32,654 nt of DNA from Methylocystaceae bacterium (GTDB taxonomy: Bacteria; Pseudomonadota; Alphaproteobacteria; Rhizobiales; Beijerinckiaceae). Below, piece after piece: positions 1 to 8,416 of the stretch. The position numbers and the translations under genes were made by a program. The notes below the pieces were generated by a model. That model was not told where the DNA came from and did not search any database. It saw only the letters and a program-made list of their open reading frames with translations. The stretch is from NCBI GenBank assembly GCA_003134075.1, contig PLAI01000130.1, forward strand, positions 13,397-46,050, in the 5' to 3' direction. Every line of letters starts with the position of its first letter. The first letter of the stretch is position 1.

Positions 1-2650
1 CCGGCGCGGGAACTGGCGCGGCCGATTCGCTCGCGGCGGGCTCGACCTGCTCTCCTGGCTCGGTCTCCGCAGCCGGAGAATCCGAGGCGTCTTCCGCCAC
101 GACCGGCGTGAGCGGCTGCATTGGGGCCGCCATGATCAGCGGCGCGGTGATCGCGGGGCCGGGACGTTTCGCGCCGGCGTAACCGAGCGATCGCAAAATC
201 GAGGAGAAGGCGTCGCCCGCGCAGCCAGTCAGCGAGGTCATCGCGACCGTGACGACGAAACCGTCGGCGTCGGCGGCGCCGGCCGGCGGCTCGCCAACGC
301 TGACGCCCGGTCTATAGGCTATCGCGGGGCGGATAAGATCGGCGAGGCGTTCGAGAATATCGACGCGCACGACGCGCTCGCCGCAAAGACGATAGCCCGC
401 CGCGCGATAAAACCCTTTGGCGATGGCGGGATCCGCGGCGAAGGAGGTGCGGCCCGAGGCGGCGAGATGCGGAGCTTCCTCCAGCCCCTTGATGTTTTCC
501 AGCCCGCCATGGCGCAACGCCCACAGCAGCGCGGCGAGAGTGCGCGGCGCCGGCTTCAGAAGCAGCGGCAGATAAAGGTGATAGGCGCCGAAACGAACGC
601 CGAGCTTACGCAGCGCGGCGCGGTCTTCTTGCGAGAAGCTCTTGATTTCCTTGGCGACCCGGCCGCGCTCCAGCACGCCCAGCTCTTCCGCGATCTGGAA
701 GGCGACGCCGCGCACCGCGCCCGACAGTCCCTCGCCCGATTCGAGCTGTTCCAGCGCGCCGAGCAGTTTCTTGACCCGCTGCGACAGCCATAGCTCCAGA
801 CGCTGCTTCACCTTATCCAGGGCCGCGCCGGTGAGCTGCTCGTCGGCGAGCACATGCGCCGTTGGTCTGAGAACGCCGGACCCTTGCGCGATCTTGCCGA
901 CCGGTTCGCCCAGCCAGCGGATCGTCCCGTCGTTGCCGAGCACGAAGGCGTCGTCCACGGCGTCGAAGATACGGGTCGCGCGGGCGTCGAACTCGCTGGC
1001 GAGGGCCTTTTGCGCCGCGGCGTTCAGAGCCTTGGCGGCTTCGCCCGCCGCCCCCGGATCGGCCGTGAAACGGAAACCCTGTAAAGATCCGACATGCTGA
1101 CCTTCGACGATAACGTCGCCGGCTGCGGTAATTTCGGCTTCGAGCATTGTATTCTCTCTAAGACAGCGCATCAGCACGCTGGTGCGGCGATCGACGAAAC
1201 GCTGGGTGAGACGATCGTGAAGCGCGTCGGATATCCTGTCCTCTACCTGACGCGCGACGCTCTGCCAATGGTCGGAATTTTCCAGCCACCCGGAACGATG
1301 GGCGACGAAGCTCCATGTTCGCACCTGCGCGAGGCGGTTGGCAAGGGTCGCGATGTCGCCGTCGACGCGATCGGCGACCGCGAATTGGCGGGCCATCCAG
1401 TCGTCGGGGATTTTGCCGCGCCGGACGACGAAGCCAAAAATCGTCGTCGCGAGCTCGGCGTGCGCCGCCGGCGAGGTCTTGCGGTAGTCGGGAATCTGGC
1501 ACGCCTCCCACAGTCTCGCTATATCCGCCGGTGTCTTGGCGTTGCGGCGAACGTGGTCGTCGCGGCACAAGGCCTCCAGCGCCAGTTGGTCCTCTCGCGC
1601 CGGCGCGCGGGCGAGACAGGGATTGCTCGGCAATACGTCGAGCGAGGCCGCGAGCGCTTCGAGCGAGGAGAAATCGAGCTCCGGGTTGCGCCATTGCAGA
1701 GTCGTCACCGGTTCGAAGCAATGTTCCTCCAGCGCCTCGATCAAGTCCTCGTCGAAGGGCGGGCAGCGCCCCGTCGTGCCAAAGGTGCCGTCGTTCATGT
1801 GGCGCCCCGCCCGCCCGGCGATCTGGCCAAATTCCGCGGCGGCGAGCCGACGAAAGCGCCATCCGTCGAATTTCTGATCGGCGGCGAAAGCGATGTGATC
1901 GATGTCGAGATTGAGACCCATTCCGATCGCGTCGGTGGCGACGATGTAATCCACCTCGCCATTTTGATAAAGTTCGACCTGGGCGTTGCGGGTCTTGGGG
2001 CTGAGCGCGCCGATCACGACGGCGGCACCGCCCCTTTGACGCTTGATCCATTCCGCGATGGCGTAAACATCTTCGGCCGAAAAGGCCACAATGGCGCTGC
2101 GCGGCGGCAAACGGGCGATCTTGCGCTGGCCGGCGTAAGCGAGGCGCGACAGCCGCGGGCGCGAGAAAATCGGCGCGCCGGGCAAAAATCGTTCGATAAG
2201 GGGCGCCATGACGCCGGCGCCGATCAACAGCGTCTCCTTTCGGCCGCGCCAGCGCAGCAGGCGGTCGGTGAAGACATGGCCGCGATCGAAATCCGCCGCG
2301 AGCTGCACCTCGTCAATCGCGACGAAATCGACGTTTAAATCGCGCGGCATCGCCTCTACGGTGGCGATCCAGTAGCTTGGGGCGCGTGGTTTTATTTTCT
2401 CCTCGCCGGTCACCAGCGCGACATTTTCCGCGCCGACCCGTTGCGCGACGCGGGTATAGACCTCGCGCGCCAAGAGGCGCAACGGCAAGCCGATCATCCC
2501 CGTGCGGAATGAAAGCATCCGCTCGATGGCGTGATGGGTCTTTCCGGTGTTCGTGGGGCCGAGCACCGCGCAAACCCCATCCCGCCGCGCGCTCTCGATC
2601 CGGCCCGGCGCCCATCGCGCCGCCGGTGGCCCGCCAAGCAGATCCTGCAT
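1..2650 (-). CDS. SUV3-like superfamily 2 RNA/DNA helicase (partial, C-terminus beyond left edge)
   Basis: ATP-dependent helicase related to the mitochondrial degradosome helicase SUV3, a type common in alphaproteobacteria; it probably unwinds RNA or RNA/DNA in the cytoplasm. At least 883 codons are present with no stop before the window edge. Walker A is GPTNTGKT at residues 31-38 and motif II is DEVQ at 113-116. A VATDAIGMGLNLDID block and QIAGRAGRH motif VI follow in the second RecA-like lobe. The remainder is a long C-terminal region ending in an Ala/Pro/Glu-rich tail where the sequence leaves the window. I start it at the ATG at 2650 because an in-frame stop lies about 14 codons upstream and no other start fits; the Shine-Dalgarno is weak. 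Long ORFs on both strands inside it are shadows. The family call is confident; the exact substrate is not known. Confidence 0.9.
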   Translation of the reverse strand, partial: MQDLLGGPPAARWAPGRIESARRDGVCAVLGPTNTGKTHHAIERMLSFRTGMIGLPLRLLAREVYTRVAQRVGAENVALVTGEEKIKPRAPSYWIATVEAMPRDLNVDFVAIDEVQLAADFDRGHVFTDRLLRWRGRKETLLIGAGVMAPLIERFLPGAPIFSRPRLSRLAYAGQRKIARLPPRSAIVAFSAEDVYAIAEWIKRQRGGAAVVIGALSPKTRNAQVELYQNGEVDYIVATDAIGMGLNLDIDHIAFAADQKFDGWRFRRLAAAEFGQIAGRAGRHMNDGTFGTTGRCPPFDEDLIEALEEHCFEPVTTLQWRNPELDFSSLEALAASLDVLPSNPCLARAPAREDQLALEALCRDDHVRRNAKTPADIARLWEACQIPDYRKTSPAAHAELATTIFGFVVRRGKIPDDWMARQFAVADRVDGDIATLANRLAQVRTWSFVAHRSGWLENSDHWQSVARQVEDRISDALHDRLTQRFVDRRTSVLMRCLRENTMLEAEITAAGDVIVEGQHVGSLQGFRFTADPGAAGEAAKALNAAAQKALASEFDARATRIFDAVDDAFVLGNDGTIRWLGEPVGKIAQGSGVLRPTAHVLADEQLTGAALDKVKQRLELWLSQRVKKLLGALEQLESGEGLSGAVRGVAFQIAEELGVLERGRVAKEIKSFSQEDRAALRKLGVRFGAYHLYLPLLLKPAPRTLAALLWALRHGGLENIKGLEEAPHLAASGRTSFAADPAIAKGFYRAAGYRLCGERVVRVDILERLADLIRPAIAYRPGVSVGEPPAGAADADGFVVTVAMTSLTGCAGDAFSSILRSLGYAGAKRPGPAITAPLIMAAPMQPLTPVVAEDASDSPAAETEPGEQVEPAASESAAPVPAP

Positions 2651-3086
2651 GGTTTCCAGCTGGCTCTCCCGCCGAGTTAACCGTTAGGCTCCTCGTGACC
2701 CTGGCTTCGCCGCGCCGCGGTCGCGGCGATTTGGCGGTGGGTTGCTCACGAAATTCGCGTTCCCGGCCCGCGATGATGTTCCATATCGGAGCTTTCGTGT
2801 CGAGACGATTTAACTTCCGAACAGGCTGCGAACGAAACGCGCCCGAATCGCTCACCGACGGTAAGTCCCGCTCTGTTCCCCCAGATATGGTGATCTTTCG
2901 GAGGTTCAACGCTACAATTTGTTTTTGGTCGCCGCAAGGCGCATTTTCGATCCCGCGGATCGAAGGACTCCGCCTCGCCTTTTTGTCAATCGCTTCCCGC
3001 GCTCGTTGATCGGCGCCTAATTGCCTCGCGGATTTCGGGTATGATGAAGGCAAAGCGCCTGGCGCTAACAAATGGCCGGCGCGGCG
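2651..3086. other. Intergenic region between helicase and spoVR
   Basis: No convincing gene. The only clear structure is a perfect inverted repeat at 2946-2964, listed separately. A short GC-rich dyad at 3054-3066 just beyond the spoVR stop, followed on the minus strand by TTTG, could be a weak terminator. No promoter with both good -35 and -10 boxes was found for the helicase. Confidence 0.5.
2946..2964. repeat. Perfect 8-bp inverted repeat with 3-nt loop
   Basis: The arms TTCGATCC and GGATCGAA flank the loop CGC. It lies between the helicase start and the spoVR end. It lacks a strong T-tract on either side, so it may be an operator or a weak bidirectional hairpin rather than a classical terminator. 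Confidence 0.5.
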
Positions 3087-4613
3087 CTAATGCATTGCCG
3101 GCGACGCCATATGTGCTTTCAAGACCTCCTCGGACGTGGCGTCGATCTCTTCGAGCAAAATCTCATATCCCCAGAGATTGGCGATTTGCCCCAGAACAAG
3201 CGAAGTGTTGCCGAGATCGAGGAGCTTGCCGTCGACCACTTTGTGACGCATTACGAGCTTGCGACTGCCAGCGAGGTCCACGTCCACGACCTGGATGTCG
3301 GGGATTTTTCGCGCGGCTTCGTACTCGGCGGCGAGGCTTCGCCTCAGATCCCGGTAGCCGCGCTCATTGTGGATCGCGCTGACCTCCAATTGTGGAGCAT
3401 CGTCTTCATCGACGATATGGAACAGCCGCCACTTACGGATGAGATTTGGACTTAAGAATTGGGCGATGAAACTGTCGTCTCGGTAATTGGCCCAGATATC
3501 GCGAAGCACCGCCATCTCGTCGCCTCGGCCAGCTATCTCGGGAAACCACGCCCGATCCTCCTCGGTCGGTTGCAGCACGATGCGCGCGAGATCCCTCATC
3601 ATATCGAAACCCAGCGCGTAAGGGTTTACCCCGCTATAGGCGCGATCGTAACAATCTGGTTGGCGAATTACGTTGGTGTGCGATCGCAGAAACTCAAGGA
3701 AGCTGCCGTCGCCAATCCGCCGCGTCTCGTGCAGAGTGTTCATAATGCGGTAATGGCAATAGGTCGCGCAGCCCTCGTTCATGACTTTCGTCAACTGCTG
3801 CGGGTAAAAATATTGTGCGATCAGTCTGACAATGCGCAACACTTCGCGCTGCCAAGGATAGAGTTTCGGCGCCGTCTTCTCGAGGAAATAGAGGATGTTT
3901 TCCTGCGGCAGGCGCAGCATTGTGCGCCGACGATCCACCGCCATCGTCGAGGCGTCCCGCGAGCTTCCGGGCACGGTTCGCCAGAGGTCGTTGTAAAGCC
4001 TTTCTCGCTCCTGCATGCGGTCGCGCTCGCGCTTCTCTTCCGAGCGCAGATCGAGCGGCTTCTTGTGCGGATAATGGTCTATGCCCTGCGGCATTAATGC
4101 ATGCGCGGCGTCGAGCAATCGCTCTACCTCGGACTCGCCATAACGCTCCTCACAATTCGCGATATAGTTTTTGGCGTAGGCGAGGTAATCCAGAATACTG
4201 CCGGGGTCCGTCCACTGACGGAATTGATAATTGTTCTTGAAAAAGTGATTGTGCCCGAATGCCGCGTGGGCGATCACCAGAGCCTGCATCGTGGCGGTGT
4301 TCTCCTCCATGATGTAGCTTATGCAAGGGTTGGAGTTGATCACTATCTCATAGGCGAGGCCCTGCAATCCCGCGCGGTAGACGCCCTCGTGCTGCGCGAA
4401 CCGCTTGCCGAAGGACCAGTGCCGGTAGAACAGCGGCATGCCGGCCGACGCATAGGCGTCCAGCATTTGCTCGGCCGTGATGACTTCGATCTGATTTGGG
4501 AAAATATCCAGGCCGAGCTTCTCGTCCGCGATCCGGGCGACCGCTTCATGAATTCGTTGGATCGTTTGGAAATCCCAATCATTGCTTTCGAAAAGGAGGG
4601 AGTCGTCGTTCAT
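3087..4613 (-). CDS. spoVR: SpoVR/YcgB family protein
   Basis: Member of the SpoVR family (YcgB in E. coli), widespread in non-sporulating proteobacteria and nearly always linked to prkA and yeaH. The biochemical role is unknown; known data tie the trio to stationary-phase and nutrient stress. At 508 aa it matches the usual ~500 aa. Characteristic stretches include the N-terminal NDWDFQTIQRIHEAVARIA, a metal-site-like MNEGCATYCHYR segment and an HKVVDGKLLDLG block near the C-terminus. I start it at the ATG at 4613 because it overlaps the yeaH stop as ATGA, implying translational coupling. A longer in-frame start upstream would run 70 residues into yeaH and is rejected. Third gene of the operon. 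Confidence 0.93.
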   Translation of the reverse strand: MNDDSLLFESNDWDFQTIQRIHEAVARIADEKLGLDIFPNQIEVITAEQMLDAYASAGMPLFYRHWSFGKRFAQHEGVYRAGLQGLAYEIVINSNPCISYIMEENTATMQALVIAHAAFGHNHFFKNNYQFRQWTDPGSILDYLAYAKNYIANCEERYGESEVERLLDAAHALMPQGIDHYPHKKPLDLRSEEKRERDRMQERERLYNDLWRTVPGSSRDASTMAVDRRRTMLRLPQENILYFLEKTAPKLYPWQREVLRIVRLIAQYFYPQQLTKVMNEGCATYCHYRIMNTLHETRRIGDGSFLEFLRSHTNVIRQPDCYDRAYSGVNPYALGFDMMRDLARIVLQPTEEDRAWFPEIAGRGDEMAVLRDIWANYRDDSFIAQFLSPNLIRKWRLFHIVDEDDAPQLEVSAIHNERGYRDLRRSLAAEYEAARKIPDIQVVDVDLAGSRKLVMRHKVVDGKLLDLGNTSLVLGQIANLWGYEILLEEIDATSEEVLKAHMASPAMH

Positions 4614-5914
4614 CGCGGAGTCTCCCCGGCGCTGACGCCGCGGCGTTGGAATAGCTGCCGGAACACCGGATAGATATGGTCGCGGCGCGAGACGCGTCGC
4701 ATCTGGAACGCCGCTTTCTGACTTCGCAACGTCGCGTAGGCCAACCACAATGAGCTCTGGCTCTCGTGCTGCGCGGGACCGGACATGTCGGTATTTGGAT
4801 CGGCGACCTCCACATAGGCGAAGTACTGACACAGCGGCAGGATCGCCTCCTTCAGCAACTCCCGCGTCTGCTCATTGTCGCTCGGTTGATTGTCACCGTC
4901 AGACGCTTGCGCGGCGTAAATATTCCAACTCGCGGGATCGTAACGGTCCTTTACGATCCGCGCCATTTCCACAAAGGCCGACGACACCAGAGTGCCGCCG
5001 GTTTCGACCGAGCGGAAAAACGTTTCCTCGTCGACCTCCTGGGCCTTGTCCGTGTGTCTGATGAAAACAAGTTCGACGCGTGTGTAGCGGCGAGTCAGGA
5101 ACACATGCAGCAACATGAAGAAACGCTTCGCCAAGTCCTTCATGTGCGCGGTCATCGAACCGGAGACGTCCATCAGGCAAAACATGACGGCTTGCGCGAC
5201 CGGTCTCGGGAAACGCTCGAAGCGGCGATAACGCAAATCGACGGGATCGAGGTACGAGATGTGAAGCCGTCGCTCGCGCGCTATGTCCAGTTCCTTTTGA
5301 AGTCGATCGACCGCCGCGTCTTGCGACAAGCTCGCGGCGGCGAGTTCCGCCTCCATTCGCTCGATCGCGTCGCTCCCGGGCCTTCCCAATGCGATGCGTC
5401 GCGCGAGCGACATCCGCATCGTCCGTCCCAACGAGAGGTTCGCCGGGGTTCCCGTCGTTGTGTAACCGGCGCGCCGCACTCCCTCTTTTTGAGCGCCGAC
5501 CATTCGTCGCTTGGCGAGATCGGGCAATTCCAGGTCATCCAGAAAAATGCGCAGAAATTCGTCCCGGGTAAGAACGAATCTGAAGGCATCCTCCTGATTA
5601 TCCTCCGTACCCATGGCGCCGCCGGAGCTTTCCTCGCCGCCCTTCGGGCGGTCTATGAGATCGCCTTCAACATATTCGCGATTGCCGGGCAGGATTACAT
5701 CGCGACGGTTGCCGCGCACGTGTTGGAAATACGGCTCTCGCGTGCCTTCCGCCGGGATCGTGACCTCGCCGGGCTTTTCCAAGTCGCCGATGGCTCGATC
5801 TCGCGTGGCGTCGCGAACCGCGCGCTCCACCATATCCTTTGCGCGCCGCAGGAAGCGCTGACGATTTTCAAAGCTCTTGCCTCCCGGATTCAGGCGGCGA
5901 TCGACAATGCGCAT
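4610..5914 (-). CDS. yeaH: YeaH/DUF444 family protein with von Willebrand A-like domain
   Basis: 434-aa DUF444 protein. The E. coli homologue YeaH works with the kinase YeaG (PrkA) in the response to sustained nitrogen starvation; its molecular activity is not established. The N-terminus VDRRLNPGGKSFENRQRFLR is typical. A MIDAS-like DVSGS motif at residues 249-253 marks a VWA fold that probably binds a divalent metal and a protein partner. I choose the ATG at 5914 because the family begins close to this motif; GTG codons at 5923 and 5926 are alternatives. It lies 56 bp after prkA and overlaps spoVR by 4 nt, as middle gene of a three-gene operon. Confidence 0.93.
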   Translation of the reverse strand: MRIVDRRLNPGGKSFENRQRFLRRAKDMVERAVRDATRDRAIGDLEKPGEVTIPAEGTREPYFQHVRGNRRDVILPGNREYVEGDLIDRPKGGEESSGGAMGTEDNQEDAFRFVLTRDEFLRIFLDDLELPDLAKRRMVGAQKEGVRRAGYTTTGTPANLSLGRTMRMSLARRIALGRPGSDAIERMEAELAAASLSQDAAVDRLQKELDIARERRLHISYLDPVDLRYRRFERFPRPVAQAVMFCLMDVSGSMTAHMKDLAKRFFMLLHVFLTRRYTRVELVFIRHTDKAQEVDEETFFRSVETGGTLVSSAFVEMARIVKDRYDPASWNIYAAQASDGDNQPSDNEQTRELLKEAILPLCQYFAYVEVADPNTDMSGPAQHESQSSLWLAYATLRSQKAAFQMRRVSRRDHIYPVFRQLFQRRGVSAGETPR

Positions 5915-5970
5915 GGCTCCCACCACTTACCCGTTGTTGCTCGCGTCCTGTTCTTTGCGGTGCGCCACGA

Positions 5971-7914
5971 TCAACTCGCTTGCTTCACGCGCATGTACCA
6001 TTCCACGAGACGGCGCACTTGCCGTTCGGTGTACCCGCGCGTAACCATCCGGCTGACGAATTCACCATGTTTGTTCTCACTTTCCGTATCCTTTTTCGTT
6101 GCGAAGCTAATAACGGGCAACAGATCCTCGACTTGTGAGAACATTCTTTTCTCGATCACTTCGCGTATCTTCTCATAGCTCGCCCAGGAAGGATTGCGAC
6201 CCTTGTTCGACGCCCGCCAGCGCAAAGCGAACTTCACGACTTCGTTACGGAAATCCTTCGGATTCGCGATTCCCGCGGGTTTCTCGACCTTCGTAAGCTC
6301 TTGATTCAAGAGCTCCCGATCCAGCAACTGTCCCGTGTCGGGATCCTTGAAATCCTGATCCTCGATCCAAGCGTCCGCATAATCGATATAACGATCAAAC
6401 AGGTTCTGGCCATAATCCTGATAGGACTCGAGATAGGCTTTTTGGATCTCGTTTCCGATGAATTCCGCATAACGCGGCGCGAGATCGCCCTTTATAAACT
6501 CCAGGTAGCGCTTCTCGGTTTCGGCGGGAAGCTGTTCGCGCCGAAGCGCCTGTTCGAGCACATACATGAGATGAACAGGGTCCGCCGCGATCTCCACGGT
6601 GTCATGATTGAACGTCGCCGCGAGAACCTTGAACGCGAAGCGTGTCGAAAGCCCGTTCATGCCTTCGTCGATGCCGGCCGCTTCCCGGTATTCCAGCACG
6701 CTGCGCGCGCGCGGATCAACGTCGCGCAGACTTTCGCCGTCATAGACCCGCATTTTCGAGAACGGCGTCGAATTCGCATGCGGGCTCAGCCGGGATAGCA
6801 CAATGAATCTCGCGAGCATTTCCAGAGTGTTCGGCGCGCAGCTGGCGTTCGCGAGTTCCGATCCCCTGAGCAGTTTCTCGTAGATTCGCTGTTCTTCGGT
6901 GACACGAAGGCAGTAGGGAACCTTGATTACGTAAATGCGGTCGATAAACGCCTCGTTGTTTCGGTTAGCCTTGAACGCCTGCCATTCGGCTTCATTCGAA
7001 TGCGCCATGACTATTCCCGAAAAGGGAATGGCGCCGATGTTTTCAGTGCCGATATAGTTGCCTTCCTGCGTCGCGGTCAGCAGCGGATGCAGCATCTTGA
7101 TCGGCGCCTTGAACATCTCGACGAACTCGAGCAATCCCTGGTTCGCGCGGTTTAGCCCCCCTGAGTAGCTGTAGGCGTCGGGATCAGCCTGCGCGAGCGC
7201 TTCCAATTTGCGGATATCGACCTTGCCGACGAGGGACGAAATATCCTGATTGTTCTCGTCGCCGGGTTCTGTCTTGGCGATGGCGACCTGCCGAAGCCGC
7301 GATGGAGAAACCTTCACGACGGTAAACCTCGTAATGTCTCCGCCGAATTCATCGAGTCGTTTGAGGCACCATGGACTCATCGGCGCGCCGAGCCGACGAC
7401 GGGGAATGCCGTATCGTTCTTCCAATACCTGCCCAGCTTCCGCTGGATTGAACAGGCCGAGCGGACTCTCGAAGACCGGGCTAAGTTGATCGTTGGCCTT
7501 CAATACGTAAATGGGGTTGACCTCCATCAACGCTTTTAGCCGTTCCGCCAGAGACGATTTTCCGCCACCGACGGGACCGAGCAAGTAGAGTATCTGTTTG
7601 CGCTCCTCGAGGCCCTGCGCCGCATGACGGAAGAAACTGACGATGCGTTCAATCGTTTCTTCCATGCCAAAAAATTCGGCGAAGGCCGGATAGACCCGAA
7701 TGGTCCTGTTCATAAAGATGCGGCCCAGCCGCTGATCCTTGGAGGTGTCCAGGAACTCGGGATCGCCGATCGCGTGCAGGATCCGTTCGGCGGTGCTCGC
7801 GTAGGCCTTGGGATCCGTGCGGCACAGATCAAGATACGCGGCAAGCGACATCTCCGTCGCTTGCCGCTCTCTGTAGGATTGTGTGAAGTCAGCGAAAACG
7901 TCACTTTGTTTCAT
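5971..7914 (-). CDS. prkA: PrkA family serine protein kinase (YeaG)
   Basis: 647-aa PrkA-type Ser/Thr protein kinase with an AAA+-like N-terminal domain. Walker A GPVGGGKS sits at residues 113-120, followed by the C-terminal PrkA kinase domain. The length matches the family (~640-650 aa). It is cytoplasmic; E. coli YeaG is induced in stationary phase and starvation and acts with YeaH. First gene of prkA-yeaH-spoVR. I start it at the ATG at 7914; a GTG two codons upstream (7920) is the alternative. No clear promoter or operator was found in the 500 bp upstream. Confidence 0.95.
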   Translation of the reverse strand: MKQSDVFADFTQSYRERQATEMSLAAYLDLCRTDPKAYASTAERILHAIGDPEFLDTSKDQRLGRIFMNRTIRVYPAFAEFFGMEETIERIVSFFRHAAQGLEERKQILYLLGPVGGGKSSLAERLKALMEVNPIYVLKANDQLSPVFESPLGLFNPAEAGQVLEERYGIPRRRLGAPMSPWCLKRLDEFGGDITRFTVVKVSPSRLRQVAIAKTEPGDENNQDISSLVGKVDIRKLEALAQADPDAYSYSGGLNRANQGLLEFVEMFKAPIKMLHPLLTATQEGNYIGTENIGAIPFSGIVMAHSNEAEWQAFKANRNNEAFIDRIYVIKVPYCLRVTEEQRIYEKLLRGSELANASCAPNTLEMLARFIVLSRLSPHANSTPFSKMRVYDGESLRDVDPRARSVLEYREAAGIDEGMNGLSTRFAFKVLAATFNHDTVEIAADPVHLMYVLEQALRREQLPAETEKRYLEFIKGDLAPRYAEFIGNEIQKAYLESYQDYGQNLFDRYIDYADAWIEDQDFKDPDTGQLLDRELLNQELTKVEKPAGIANPKDFRNEVVKFALRWRASNKGRNPSWASYEKIREVIEKRMFSQVEDLLPVISFATKKDTESENKHGEFVSRMVTRGYTERQVRRLVEWYMRVKQAS

Positions 7915-7920
7915 CGCCAC

Positions 7921-8416
7921 ACCATTCGTCGTCTGGAACCGAAGCCTGATTATTGGGAGCGCCCCTTAGGCTGAAGGGCATTCACCGTTCTGGCTGTTTC
8001 ACCGTCTTGACCTCAATCATGTCCTGCCGCCTCTCCGACCATCGCGCCCATGGCGCGAGAACTCATTGGTTTGAATATGTGCATCGTTTCGGCGGAAGGG
8101 TAGCCGTTAGGCTGTTTTAACGAGAGAAAATTTACGAGTGCCTGCAAGAATGAAACCACGCCGCCGAGAATCAGGTGGGTCAGACCGAGAAGGTCGGCGC
8201 CGGGGGCGGGGCAAGGGGCGTTCATCCCTGAAACCACTTCAAAACCAATATCGGAACCCCGATAAAAAACAACCAGCTCCGTCGTAAGTGCGGCTTTCGA
8301 AACACCGGAACCACTGAACGCTTGACCGCGCTCGGCTCCAAAGAGTCGGGCCACTAGAAGGTTTGTGCGACGAACCTATCTAAATGCTCGCTCGTGGCCG
8401 CAACAGCCGGTAAAAG
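7921..8416. other. Divergent intergenic region between prkA and hybrid kinase gene
   Basis: About 500 bp between divergently read genes, so it should carry promoters for both, but I see no convincing -35/-10 pair. It holds a doubtful minus-strand ORF (8013-8354) and a perfect 7-bp inverted repeat (TCGCGCC-CAT-GGCGCGA, 8042-8058). Confidence 0.4.
8013..8354 (-). CDS. Doubtful small ORF, possible decayed GyrI-like effector-binding domain
   Basis: 113-aa open frame that I do not firmly recognise. The stretch VVFYRGSDIGFEVVSGMNAP loosely recalls the middle of GyrI-like/AraC effector-binding domains, and a VNFLSL...GYP segment recalls their helix. The usual His-x-Gly-Pro-Tyr block is not present. 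If real it may be a remnant of such a gene; it may equally be a chance ORF in the intergenic region. No convincing ribosome binding site was seen. Confidence 0.2.
   Translation of the reverse strand: MARLFGAERGQAFSGSGVSKAALTTELVVFYRGSDIGFEVVSGMNAPCPAPGADLLGLTHLILGGVVSFLQALVNFLSLKQPNGYPSAETMHIFKPMSSRAMGAMVGEAAGHD

Noticed and set aside
1094-2338. 414-codon plus-strand ORF
   Set aside because: Lies antisense to the helicase, whose frame contains all the conserved motifs; a high-GC shadow.
3054-3066. Dyad AGCGCC...GGCGCT as spoVR terminator
   Set aside because: Too little loop for a stable hairpin and only a short T run; kept as a weak remark, not a feature.
4766-6178. 470-codon plus-strand ORF
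   Set aside because: Antisense to yeaH and prkA, with no domain recognised.
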